Source: Polyangiaceae bacterium
Lineage (GTDB): Bacteria; Myxococcota_A; Polyangia; Polyangiales; Polyangiaceae
Reading direction: 5' to 3'
Length of the DNA stretch: 64,000 nucleotides
Assembly: GCA_020633235.1 (NCBI GenBank)
Contig: JACKEA010000005.1
Location: forward strand, 372,001 to 436,000
Shown: one piece after another, positions 52,620-63,331 of the stretch
How positions within the stretch are numbered: the stretch's first letter is position 1
Layout: each line of letters begins with the position of its first letter
The notes under the pieces: model-generated
Seen by the model: only the letters and a program-made list of their open reading frames with translations
Databases searched by the model: none
Told to the model about the DNA's origin: nothing
Program-made: the position numbers and the translations under genes

Positions 52620-53979
52620 CGTGCCCCGGGAGCACGCAGCGCTTCTTGCCGTCCGGTCCGAAGAACACCTTGTCCGGCGGGCACGCCGGCAGCGGCTTGT
52701 AGACGCGCACCGCGGGCTTCTTCACCAGCGGAGGCTTCTCCGACGCGCTGGTGGGCGGCGCGGGCTCCACCACCGGTGGCGCGCTCGATGCCACCGGCGC
52801 GGGCTCCGGCGTGGCAGCGGGCTGTTGGCTGACGGCGACCACGGGAGCGACGGGCGGCGCCGGCGGCGCCTTGTGCAGCGTGGAGATCAGCAGGAAAACG
52901 AGGATCCCCGCCGCGACCAGCGTGCCGGCCGCGATGCCGATGAGCAGCGGCATGCGGTTGGTCTCTGGAGCCGGCTGTTGGATGGCGATGGACTCGAAGC
53001 TCGGCAGGCTCTGGCGCAGGGGCATGTTCGCCGTCATTGCCGGCGCCGCTGGGAGCACGATGCGCGGCTGGGATACGTCCCGCGCGTCGCGGGCGAGGGT
53101 CGGCGCTTCTTCCAGGTCTTCGAGCACGACCTCCGGACGGCCGGGCAAGAGCGTCTCGAGCTCGGCGCCCACCTCTCGAGCACCCGGGAAGCGACCGTTC
53201 GGGTCGCGCACCATGCAGCGGCGGATGATGCCGTCAAGCCTCGGATCGGCTCCGGGCGCGGCGTCGAGCAGGGCGGGGAGGGGGCCCTGGAGAATGCCGG
53301 CCACGACCGCATAGGGAGTGTCGCCGTCGAAGGCGCCTTTGCCGCTGGCCATCTCGTAGAGCAGCACGCCCAAGGACCACACGTCCGTGCGGTGATCCAC
53401 CCGCGACCCCATGGCCTGTTCCGGCGACATGTACGCGGGGGAACCGACGGCGGTCCCCGTCACCGTCGAGGACGCGCTCTCTTCGCTGATCACCTTGCTG
53501 ACGCCGAAATCGAGGACCTTGACCACGATGCCGCGGTCGGGATCCTGATGCAGGAACACGTTGGCCGGCTTCAGATCCCGGTGGACGATGCTGGCCTCGT
53601 GGGCCGCGTCCAGCGCCTTGGCGACCTCCGCACCAATGGCCGCGACGGCGGCGGTGCTCAAGCGCCCGCGGCGATCCATCAAGGCTTCGAGGGTCTCGCC
53701 GCGAAGCAGCTCCATCACCAGGAAGGGATCGCCGCTTTCGGTCTCGCCGACGTCGTACACCTCGATCACGTTGCGGTGATGCAGCCGCCCCGCAGCGCTC
53801 GCTTCGCGCAGCATGCGCTGTCGCAGCTCTTCCGCCTCGCCCCCGGTGACCTGAATCAGCTTGATGGCGAAGGAGCGTTGGGTGAGCTCGTTCTTCGCCT
53901 CCCACACCGAGCCCATGGCCCCGTCCCCCAAGTGGCGGACGAGCCGATATTTCCCTGCAATGACGGTGTCGGGGCCCAT
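52609..53979 (-). CDS. Ser/Thr protein kinase (Hanks type), single membrane helix
   Basis: 456 aa. Kinase domain 1-280: GDGAMGSVW (Gly loop), K40 in FAIKLIQV, HRDLKPANV with D135, DFG at 157-159 (KVLDFGVSKV), APE-type SPAYMSPEQAMG. Then a ~65-residue linker, one helix (LLIGIAAGTLVAAGILVFLL), and a short Pro-rich extracytoplasmic tail with KRCVLPGHV, no PASTA. Autophosphorylating sensor kinase of the type abundant in myxobacteria. Ends 11 bp inside the GST gene. Confidence 0.92.
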   Translation of the reverse strand: MGPDTVIAGKYRLVRHLGDGAMGSVWEAKNELTQRSFAIKLIQVTGGEAEELRQRMLREASAAGRLHHRNVIEVYDVGETESGDPFLVMELLRGETLEALMDRRGRLSTAAVAAIGAEVAKALDAAHEASIVHRDLKPANVFLHQDPDRGIVVKVLDFGVSKVISEESASSTVTGTAVGSPAYMSPEQAMGSRVDHRTDVWSLGVLLYEMASGKGAFDGDTPYAVVAGILQGPLPALLDAAPGADPRLDGIIRRCMVRDPNGRFPGAREVGAELETLLPGRPEVVLEDLEEAPTLARDARDVSQPRIVLPAAPAMTANMPLRQSLPSFESIAIQQPAPETNRMPLLIGIAAGTLVAAGILVFLLISTLHKAPPAPPVAPVVAVSQQPAATPEPAPVASSAPPVVEPAPPTSASEKPPLVKKPAVRVYKPLPACPPDKVFFGPDGKKRCVLPGHVIR

Positions 53980-54057
53980 GACGCGCGGCCCGGGCAGGCT
54001 ACCATTCGTCGGATCCGGGAGCTACTTTCGCCCGGGGGGATGTTAGCCTGAGGCGTC

Positions 54058-55215
54058 ATGGTCTCGGCACGCTGGTGGGGAGTGTGGATGCTGCTTCCGC
54101 TGGTGGGCTGTACGCCGGATTCCTTCAGCTACGGTTCCGGAGGCGAGGCCCAGGCGTGCGACGGGGACGCCTGCAGCGAAGCCTGCCCCGTGGGCAGCCA
54201 CGCGGTGGAGGGCGTGTGCGTTTTCGAGTGCGGAGCTTGGGACGTGACGGAGCCCCAGGCGGCGGCGCTCGGCCTGGCTCTCGGGAGCGACCGACTCTAC
54301 GTGGTGGGCAGCGCAAACGAAGACGCCGGCCGCCCCGCGCTCGGCTGGTTGACGGCCCTGTCGGCGTGCACCGGGAGCGAGGACGCCGCGGCGTTGGTGG
54401 GCAACAGCGCTGCGGAGGTCGCTGCCAGCGGAGACTCGGTGTGCGTCGCCGGCAGCAGCGCGGACCAGGCCCTGATTGCCAAGCTGGATTCGACGCTCCA
54501 GGCTCCGCCGAGCGAGAGCTTGGTCACGGGCGGCACGCTGTCCCGGGTGACGTCCACGAGCTCGGGCTTCTGGGCCGTGGGCGCGAGTGACGCCGACACG
54601 GCCTGGGCCGTGAAGAGCAGTGCTCAGGGGCAGTGCAGCGTCGCCTTCGGTTCCGTGCCTTCCCACGCCGTGGACGTCGCTGCTCGCGACGACGTGGTGA
54701 CCGTGCTCCTGGACACGAAGGACGGGCCGACGCTGGCTCGTTTCGTCGATTCCAGCTGCGCTCCGCCGAGCTGTGACTGCTCGCCCAGCGACGCCCTCGG
54801 TCCGCTTTCGGCGGAGGGCTTGGGCGCCCTCGCGCCGGCGGCCCTCGCGCTGGGCGAGACGGCGATCTTCGTCGCCGGGGCGCTGGACGACGGAGCCTTC
54901 GTGATGGCCGTGGATCCTTCGAGCGGCGCGGTGACGGCGGCGCGGCGGGCAGCCGGCACGCAGGGCGCGCGCAGCCTGACGGTGTCCGGAGACGATCTCT
55001 GGCTGGGGGGCGAGGGCGGAGGGTTCGCGTTCGTACAGCGCTATCGACTCCCGCTGGGCCAAGAGCCTGAGTGGCAATGGCAGAGCACGGACTACCCGGC
55101 GGTGGTGTCGCTGGTGAGCGGTACCGCTGCCGGCGAGCTGTACTGGCTGGCGGCCGGCTTGGATTCCTATCGTGTGGTGCACTGTTTCGACGACACCAGC
55201 TGCAGCGTCTTCTAG
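54058..55215 (+). CDS. Lipoprotein, beta-propeller-like, unknown
   Basis: 385 aa. Signal with lipobox LVGC. N-terminal Cys cluster (CDGDACSEACPVGSHAVEGVC). The remainder has repeated strands such as SDRLYVVGSANEDAGRPALG, GDSVCVAGSSADQALIAKLD and VAARDDVVTVLLDTKDG, typical of propellers. No family identified. Only 9 bp before the kinase fusion gene, so they are probably one transcript. Confidence 0.72.
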   Translation: MVSARWWGVWMLLPLVGCTPDSFSYGSGGEAQACDGDACSEACPVGSHAVEGVCVFECGAWDVTEPQAAALGLALGSDRLYVVGSANEDAGRPALGWLTALSACTGSEDAAALVGNSAAEVAASGDSVCVAGSSADQALIAKLDSTLQAPPSESLVTGGTLSRVTSTSSGFWAVGASDADTAWAVKSSAQGQCSVAFGSVPSHAVDVAARDDVVTVLLDTKDGPTLARFVDSSCAPPSCDCSPSDALGPLSAEGLGALAPAALALGETAIFVAGALDDGAFVMAVDPSSGAVTAARRAAGTQGARSLTVSGDDLWLGGEGGGFAFVQRYRLPLGQEPEWQWQSTDYPAVVSLVSGTAAGELYWLAAGLDSYRVVHCFDDTSCSVF

Positions 55216-55224
55216 ACTCCGCCC

Positions 55225-57192
55225 GTGCCCATCGAGCTTGCACCGACGGATGAATCGCTCTCGGCGCTGGCGCGCCACGAGCTGCCTTCGGCGTCCGTTG
55301 CGGGCGTGCGCTACCAGATGGGGAAGATGCTCGGGGCCGGGGCCATGGGCATCGCCTACTTCGGCATGCGCGTGGCCGCGGATGGCAAGTCGCCGGTCGT
55401 GGTCAAGTTGCTCCGGCCCGAGTACGTGTTGGAGGCCGGGCCCACGGCAGCGATGATCGTGGAGAAAGAAGCCGTCGCCCTCGCGCGTCTGAACGGCCGC
55501 GTCCCACCCACGCCCTTCGTGGTGCGCATGTTGGACTCGGGTACGGTGCGCGTGAGCCGCGAAGGGCGCGAGTTCGATCTACCTTGGCTCGCCATCGAGT
55601 ACGTCCACGGCGGCGCGGAGGGAACCACGCTCTCCGAGCGGGTGGTGTACAGCGTCGAGCACACCGGCCACGCCTTCGGCCCCGGCCGCGCGGCGCTGGC
55701 GGTGGGCGCCATTGCCAGCGGTCTGGAGGCGGTCCACGACGTGGGCGTCGTGCACCGCGATCTGACGCCGAACAACGTGCTCTGCTGCGGTTTCGGCGAG
55801 GACGAGATCTTCAAGATTGCCGACTTCGGCCTGGCGCGACCGGTGGGCATGTCGGCGACCTTCGGCGGCATCGTGGTGGGCACCGTGGGCTACGCCCCGC
55901 CCGAGCAGGCGGCCCTGGACGACCGCCGCATCGGCACCTGGAGCGACGTGTTCACCTTCGCCGTGGACGTCTACTTCATGCTCACCGGCCGAGCGTATTT
56001 CCCCGCCAAGACCCCGCTGGACATGCTGCGCCAGGCGCGCTCGGAAAAGCGCCTGAGCATCACGGAGTCACCGCTCTTGTCCCCGGACCTCGCGGCGGAC
56101 GCGGCGGCGTGCCGCGGGATCGACGCCGCGTTGGCCCAGGCCACCGCGCCGCGGCCGGAAGAACGCCCCGCGAGCGCCCAGCTGTTCGCCTCCACGGTGC
56201 TGCCGTTTCTGAAGAGCGCGGCGCGCCGCAGCGCCACGCGCACCGGCGCCGAGCGTCGGGCCGAGAGCATCGCGCCGTCCCGTACGCCGGGGGCCGTCGG
56301 CTGGCACTGGACGCTCCGCCACCATGCCAGCGGGGATCGCGTGGTGCGCAGCGTGGCTTGGGACGGCGACGGCCGCTGTCTCGCGGCCACCAGCGAGGGT
56401 CTCGCGTTCTGGAACGGCACCAGCTGGCAAGACGCGTTCGCAGAGGGGTTGCCGGATCCCCGCGGCGTTCGCTTCGTCCACCGCGTGTCGGCGGGCAACT
56501 GGCTCATCGGTGGGGACGCCAGCACGCTGGCCACGTTCTCGAGCAGCGGTGTATCCGACGTGGTGCGCGGTCCCGTCGCCACCGAGAGCTTCAGCGTGGC
56601 AGACGGAGACTTCTCCGATCTCGCGGTGGTCGTCGGCGTACGCCCCGAGCACTCGCCGGTGCTCTACACGCTGAGCTCCCGGCGCTGGCTCAAGCCGCTC
56701 TCCTTCAGCAAGGCCGCCACGGTATCGGCGCTCGCGAGGGTCGCGGATGATCGCTGGCTCATCACCGGTCGCAAGCACGACGGCTCCGGATTCTTGGCGC
56801 GCTTTCAACCGCTGAACTGGGACGTGGAGCTTCTGGACGTGCCTCAGGTTCGCGCGCTCCTGGCCTGCGCTGCGCGCATCGACCGCCAGCACGGCCTGGC
56901 CGTGGGCAGCGACGGCCTCACGGTGACGGTGACGCCGGACTCGGTGCGGGCGCAGCGCCTGAACGGTGCGCCGGATCTCAGCGCAGCCGCCGTGGACGCT
57001 GCCGGTCGCTCCTGGGCCGCGGGCGCCCACGCCATCTGGGTGACGGAAGCCGTGGGTCTCGCGCCGTGGGAGCGCGTGTGGCACGACGAAGCGCTGATCG
57101 CGCCGATCATCAGCCTGTACGCCGACGTCGGCGTGGTGGTGGCGATGATGGCCGATGGCAGCATCGTGGAAGGCCGCTGGCTCGCCACGTGA
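55225..57192 (+). CDS. Ser/Thr protein kinase fused to a C-terminal propeller-like domain
   Basis: 655 aa, GTG start at 55225. Kinase: GAGAMGIAY, K61 in VVVKLLRPE, H177-R-D-L-T-P-N-N184, D200-F-G, GTVGYAPPEQA. The residue after HRDL is Thr (181), where Lys is usual, so catalysis may be weakened. The C-terminal ~320 residues, after IAPSRTPGAVGWHWTLR, have propeller-like blades (SVAWDGDGRCLAATSEGLAF, TLATFSSSGVSDV, GLAVGSDGLTVTVTPDSV). No membrane helix. The combination suggests phosphorylation linked to a cytoplasmic sensor. The stop lies inside the inverted pair at 57190-57264. Confidence 0.85.
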   Translation: MPIELAPTDESLSALARHELPSASVAGVRYQMGKMLGAGAMGIAYFGMRVAADGKSPVVVKLLRPEYVLEAGPTAAMIVEKEAVALARLNGRVPPTPFVVRMLDSGTVRVSREGREFDLPWLAIEYVHGGAEGTTLSERVVYSVEHTGHAFGPGRAALAVGAIASGLEAVHDVGVVHRDLTPNNVLCCGFGEDEIFKIADFGLARPVGMSATFGGIVVGTVGYAPPEQAALDDRRIGTWSDVFTFAVDVYFMLTGRAYFPAKTPLDMLRQARSEKRLSITESPLLSPDLAADAAACRGIDAALAQATAPRPEERPASAQLFASTVLPFLKSAARRSATRTGAERRAESIAPSRTPGAVGWHWTLRHHASGDRVVRSVAWDGDGRCLAATSEGLAFWNGTSWQDAFAEGLPDPRGVRFVHRVSAGNWLIGGDASTLATFSSSGVSDVVRGPVATESFSVADGDFSDLAVVVGVRPEHSPVLYTLSSRRWLKPLSFSKAATVSALARVADDRWLITGRKHDGSGFLARFQPLNWDVELLDVPQVRALLACAARIDRQHGLAVGSDGLTVTVTPDSVRAQRLNGAPDLSAAAVDAAGRSWAAGAHAIWVTEAVGLAPWERVWHDEALIAPIISLYADVGVVVAMMADGSIVEGRWLAT

Positions 57193-57264
57193 CGGGTATC
57201 GCGCCGCACCAACACCCTGCGAATCCTGCCTCGTCTTGCTGTTGGTCCGGCGCGAATCCCGTCA
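57190..57264. terminator. Bidirectional hairpin from paired dispersed elements (copies 10a/10b) containing both stop codons
   Basis: Left arm TGACGGGTATCGCGCCGCAC-CAACA (57190-57214) and right arm TGTTGGTCCGGCGCGAATCC-CGTCA (57240-57264) pair at 22 of 25 positions. The first three bases are the TGA of the kinase (+), the last three are the reverse TCA stop of the MgtC-type gene (-). Loop 25 nt. A very strong candidate for a bidirectional terminator. Confidence 0.85.
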
Positions 57265-58560
57265 CCCGAGCCACACCACGGCGAGCCCGGCGGCACCGCT
57301 GACCATCATTCCGCCGAACGCTGCGGCCACGATACGGCCGTAGCGCCAGCCGCCGATCACCGTGGCCATCACGCCCTTCACGATGGTGTTGGCGGCGGCG
57401 CCGATCATGATCGTGGTGACGGCGACGCGCGGGTCGACGCTCCCGCCCTTGGCCAAGCTCGCCATGCTCAGCGTGATCGCGTCGACGTCGCTGGCGCCGG
57501 CCACCAGGCCCGCCAGGTAGGTGCCGCTCTCGCCCAGGAGCTCGTGAGCCAGCCGCGAGGCGAACAGCACGATGGTGAAGATCAGACCCCATTTCAGCGC
57601 GGACGAGAGCTCGAAGGGGTTCGAGAGCTCGAGCTTCTGACTCTTGGGTGCGACGTCGCCGCTCTGCTTGTACAGGAAGCCGATGGCGATGGCGCCGCCC
57701 AGAGTCATGGCGCCCAGGGGGATCCACAACTGGGAGAGCAGCGGGCGGTGCACCACGGAAACCTCGAGCAGCACCCGGGGCACCATCACCGTGGAGGCGG
57801 TGACCACCGCCAGGGTGCAGGAAGGACGCAGGGACGGATCTTCCTTGGCGCGGCGAGACACGCTGAGGGTGACTGCCGTGGACGAAGCCAGGCCGCCGAC
57901 GATGCCGGTGAGCCCCAAGCCGCGACCGGCGCCCAGCGCGCGCACGGCCACGTAGCCCACGAAGTCGATGCCGGCGATGAGCACCACCATCAAGCCGATC
58001 TTGAACGGGTTCAGCACGCCGTAGGGGCCGAAAGGCTCGTTCGGCAAGAGTGGCAGCACCACTACTGCCACGATCAGGAACTTGAGCGTGGCGAACACGT
58101 CGTCCTTGCTGGCGCGCTCCGCCAGCGCGTGCAGCCGCGGCTTGACGCTGAGGACGACGGTGACCACCACGGCCACGAAGGCGAGCACGATGGCGCGGCG
58201 CTCGAGGGGCTCGAACACCGGGCTGCTGCTCAGCGCTCCGAGCAGATAGGTGATCATGAACGCCGCTTCGCTGGTGAGCCCGCGGTCTCCGCGGCGGCGC
58301 ATCTCGTCCCAGTAGGAGATGCCGAGGAAAGCGCACAGCACCAGAAAGCCGGCGACCACCAGGCTCACCCCCACGACGGGGCGCAGCAGCATGGTCAAGG
58401 CCCCGGCCAGGGCGACCAACGGATAGGTGCGAGCACCCCCCACGAAGGTGCGGCGCCGCTCTTCGTGATCGTCCGGCGCAGACTGCTCCCGCTCGAAGCC
58501 GATGAGCAGCCCGAGGAGCAGCGCGAGGCCGAGGGACAGGAGCGCGTCGAGGTCGTGCAT
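57262..58560 (-). CDS. MgtC/SapB-DUF4010 membrane protein
   Basis: 432 aa, ~10 membrane helices. N-terminal MgtC-like half: SLGLALLLGLLIGFEREQSA, GGARTYPLVALAGALTMLLR, GLTSEAAFMITYLLGALSSS. C-terminal DUF4010 half: GLTGIVGGLASSTAVTLSVS, LAGLVAGASDVDAITLSMAS. Role unknown; transport of ions or small molecules is inferred. Stop inside the inverted pair 57190-57264. Confidence 0.88.
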   Translation of the reverse strand: MHDLDALLSLGLALLLGLLIGFEREQSAPDDHEERRRTFVGGARTYPLVALAGALTMLLRPVVGVSLVVAGFLVLCAFLGISYWDEMRRRGDRGLTSEAAFMITYLLGALSSSPVFEPLERRAIVLAFVAVVVTVVLSVKPRLHALAERASKDDVFATLKFLIVAVVVLPLLPNEPFGPYGVLNPFKIGLMVVLIAGIDFVGYVAVRALGAGRGLGLTGIVGGLASSTAVTLSVSRRAKEDPSLRPSCTLAVVTASTVMVPRVLLEVSVVHRPLLSQLWIPLGAMTLGGAIAIGFLYKQSGDVAPKSQKLELSNPFELSSALKWGLIFTIVLFASRLAHELLGESGTYLAGLVAGASDVDAITLSMASLAKGGSVDPRVAVTTIMIGAAANTIVKGVMATVIGGWRYGRIVAAAFGGMMVSGAAGLAVVWLG

Positions 58561-58595
58561 GACCTCGGGTCAGCATACGACGAAGGCGGCGAGTG

Positions 58596-60361
58596 TCAGG
58601 GGCTTTGCGCGCGCGGGCTGCGCTCCGTCAGCCAGGCTTCCGCCCTGGAGCGGAGCTCCTTGCCGGGCAGATGCGGATCCAGCGGGAGAGTGTCGTGGGT
58701 CAGCTTCTCGATGGCGTCTCTCGCGAAGAAGCGCACCAGCGGGTAGGGGTCGTCGAGCTCGGCGGCGATCAGGGGAAGCGCGGCGCGGTTTCCGTCGCGA
58801 GCGCTCACCACCATGGCCACTGCACGCTCGTGGGGTTTGCCCCGGGCCAGGCTCACGGTGATGGGGCTCTGGCTCAGATCGCCGTACAACGCCCGGAGCC
58901 GGGGCCATTCGACCTTCTTTCGATACCAACGTCCCAGCGTGCGAGCCAGCTCACGGACGGACTTGTCCGCGTGGCACAAGGCGCACTCGATCGGGCGGTC
59001 TTGGTACAGGCGCTCGGGATCCGTGGGCGAGCCGATGCGGTGGTAGGCGCTCAAGCGGTAGTCGAGGGCCATGTTCTTGCGAGGCATGTGGCACTCGAGG
59101 CAGGAGCTGCCGGCGGAGCCCACGGGGTGATGGGTGTGGCGTGCCACGGCGGCGTCGCTTTGCAGCTCGCGATGGCAGCTGGTGCAGAGCTTCCGGCCTT
59201 CCTCGCCGCGGAGCGCTTCGAGATGCTGCTTGGAATCCTGCCCGTGGGGGTCGTGGCAGCGCGTGCAGGCGAGGGCGCCGGCGCAACCGCCGAGGGCGAG
59301 GTCCCGCGCTTCGCCGGAGTTGATGAAGCTGCCGCCGGGATGCGAATGGCGCTGGCGTCCTTCCCAGGTGTAGGGGTAGCGCGTGAACAGCACGGTGTGG
59401 CACTTGCGGCAGGTGCGGTTCTCGTCGTCCACGGTGCTGGGTGTCTTGCCGTCGGCCCTCGTGACCCGGGCGAAGTCGCTCTCGAAGGCGAAGGTGGGGC
59501 GCACCGCGAGAGGATTTTCTGCGTGGGCCTTGGCGCCGCCGTGGCAGGCCTCGCAGCCGATGCCGAGCTCCACCAGGTGCTTCTCTCCGTAGCGCCGCCG
59601 GGTGAAGGTGATGGCGGCTTCGAGCACCTGCTTCGCGTCGCCCGAAACGTCCTTCACGCCGAGCGGCGCGAGCTCCCGGGCGACGGCGCTCCGTAGCGCG
59701 CTCTGGTCGGTGATCTCGAAGCGCGGCAGGCGCGCGGCCGGAAGCTCGACGCTGGCGGCGCCCTGATACTTGGGAGCGCCGTCGCCGTACAGCTCGTCGT
59801 AGTACGACGAGAGTCCGGTCACCGTGTTGTGGCAGAAGATGCAGGTGGTGCGCCAGCGGGCGCCGACGCGCAGGGCGTTGCGCTCGGGCGACATCACCGA
59901 GTAGCCCTTGTAGCGCCACTCCTTGGCGAAGCGGAGCCAGGAGACGGGCAGCACGCGCTCCTCGCTGCCGTCGCGCGTGCCCACGAAGTCTTCGCGGTAG
60001 CGCCCGCCGATGACCTTGGTGACGCGCCACAGGGATTCGCCGTCGCGCCGGGTGACGACGCGCATGAAGCGCGCGCCGCCCCGCTGCTCGAAGCGCACGC
60101 TGTCGCCCATGAACTCGAAGCGCTCGCCGGAGAAGGGAGCGGAAACGTCCGTACGCGCGGCGTCGCGGGTCATGCGGTGCATGGGAGAGCGCTGGAAGCG
60201 CTCGGCGATGTCGCGATGACACGGGGTGCAGGTCGCGCTTCCCGCGTACGCGGCCCGGGTGACGTTGTCTGTCGGCGGCTTGGGGGCGGGGCGGCCATTC
60301 GGCGTCGCGCTCGGCCCCGGCGCGCAGCCGACGAGCAAGGCGGCGAGGGCGAAGGCGCGTC

Positions 60362-60365
<4 letters not shown>
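58596..60365 (-). CDS. Octahaem cytochrome c lipoprotein with HEAT-like C-terminus
   Basis: 589 aa from ATG 60365. Lipobox LVGC. Eight CxxCH haem sites: CTPCH, CIFCH, CEACH, CRKCH, CTRCH, CTSCH, CLECH, CALCH. The pattern is that of the cytochrome c554/multihaem doxin group. The last ~85 residues are HEAT-like (GNRAALPLIAAELDDPYPLV, FFARDAIEKLTHDTLPLDP). Likely an electron carrier at the outer membrane or periplasm. Its ATG overlaps the APC-USP gene's stop. Confidence 0.88.
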
Positions 60366-62587
<2,222 letters not shown>

Positions 62588-62593
62588 GAACGG

Positions 62594-63286
62594 CTACTGA
62601 ATCAGGTGCCGGAAACCCGCGTGGCGATCCACGAATTTCTGAGTGACCACGTTCAGGTGCGTGCCGTCGCCGGCATGGCGGATCAGCACGAACATGTTGG
62701 CCAGGCTGCCGCCGGTGATCTGGCAGTACTTCTGCGCGCCGCCGGCCTTCTGGCTCACCTCGGTGGTGTCGCCGAACTGGCTGCACTTCACCATGCCTGG
62801 GGCCAGGGTGGTGTATTCCTGCGCCTCGGGGTCCGCTTCCCAGTAGCGCACCTTCACCTGGTACTTGCCGCCCACGGAGCGCTCGCGATCGCACCAGTGG
62901 TCCTTGGAGTCTGCGGGCTCGGCGCACACCACGTTCACCGCGGCACCCTCCGGGTTGGCTCGGTGCTGGGCGATCCAGCCGGTGAACAGCTTCACCAACT
63001 GGTCGGTTTCGCGCTCGAGGGCCTCGGCATCCGCCTTCTTCTTCTCGACCTCGGCCTGCTTGTCGACGATTTCCTTGTCCAAGCCGGAGAGCGTGGCGCC
63101 GTCGTCGCAGTTCTTGTAGGCGTACTCCCGCCACTGCTTGGCGAGGGCGAAATCCTCGCTGCCCAGCGCCTGGCGGGTCGTCTTCATCGCTTCATCGCAC
63201 TTGGCGGGGTCCTTCTTCTTGCAGCCGCCGAGGGCCAAGGGAGCGACGACCAGGAGCGAGAACGCGAACTCTCGAACGTGGAGCAT
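62594..63286 (-). CDS. Lipoprotein with coiled coil, unknown
   Basis: 230 aa. Signal with lipobox LGGC. A short helical domain, coiled coil (DKEIVDKQAEVEKKKADAEA), then a C-terminal beta domain (NVVCAEPADSKDHWCDRERS, YQVKVRYWEADPEAQEYTT). No family. First gene of the likely operon with the APC-USP and cytochrome genes. Confidence 0.72.
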   Translation of the reverse strand: MLHVREFAFSLLVVAPLALGGCKKKDPAKCDEAMKTTRQALGSEDFALAKQWREYAYKNCDDGATLSGLDKEIVDKQAEVEKKKADAEALERETDQLVKLFTGWIAQHRANPEGAAVNVVCAEPADSKDHWCDRERSVGGKYQVKVRYWEADPEAQEYTTLAPGMVKCSQFGDTTEVSQKAGGAQKYCQITGGSLANMFVLIRHAGDGTHLNVVTQKFVDRHAGFRHLIQ

Positions 63287-63331
63287 GGCTCCGTTGATAG
63301 TAGCTTTTCGGGCGTTGCGGAAGAGCGAGGC

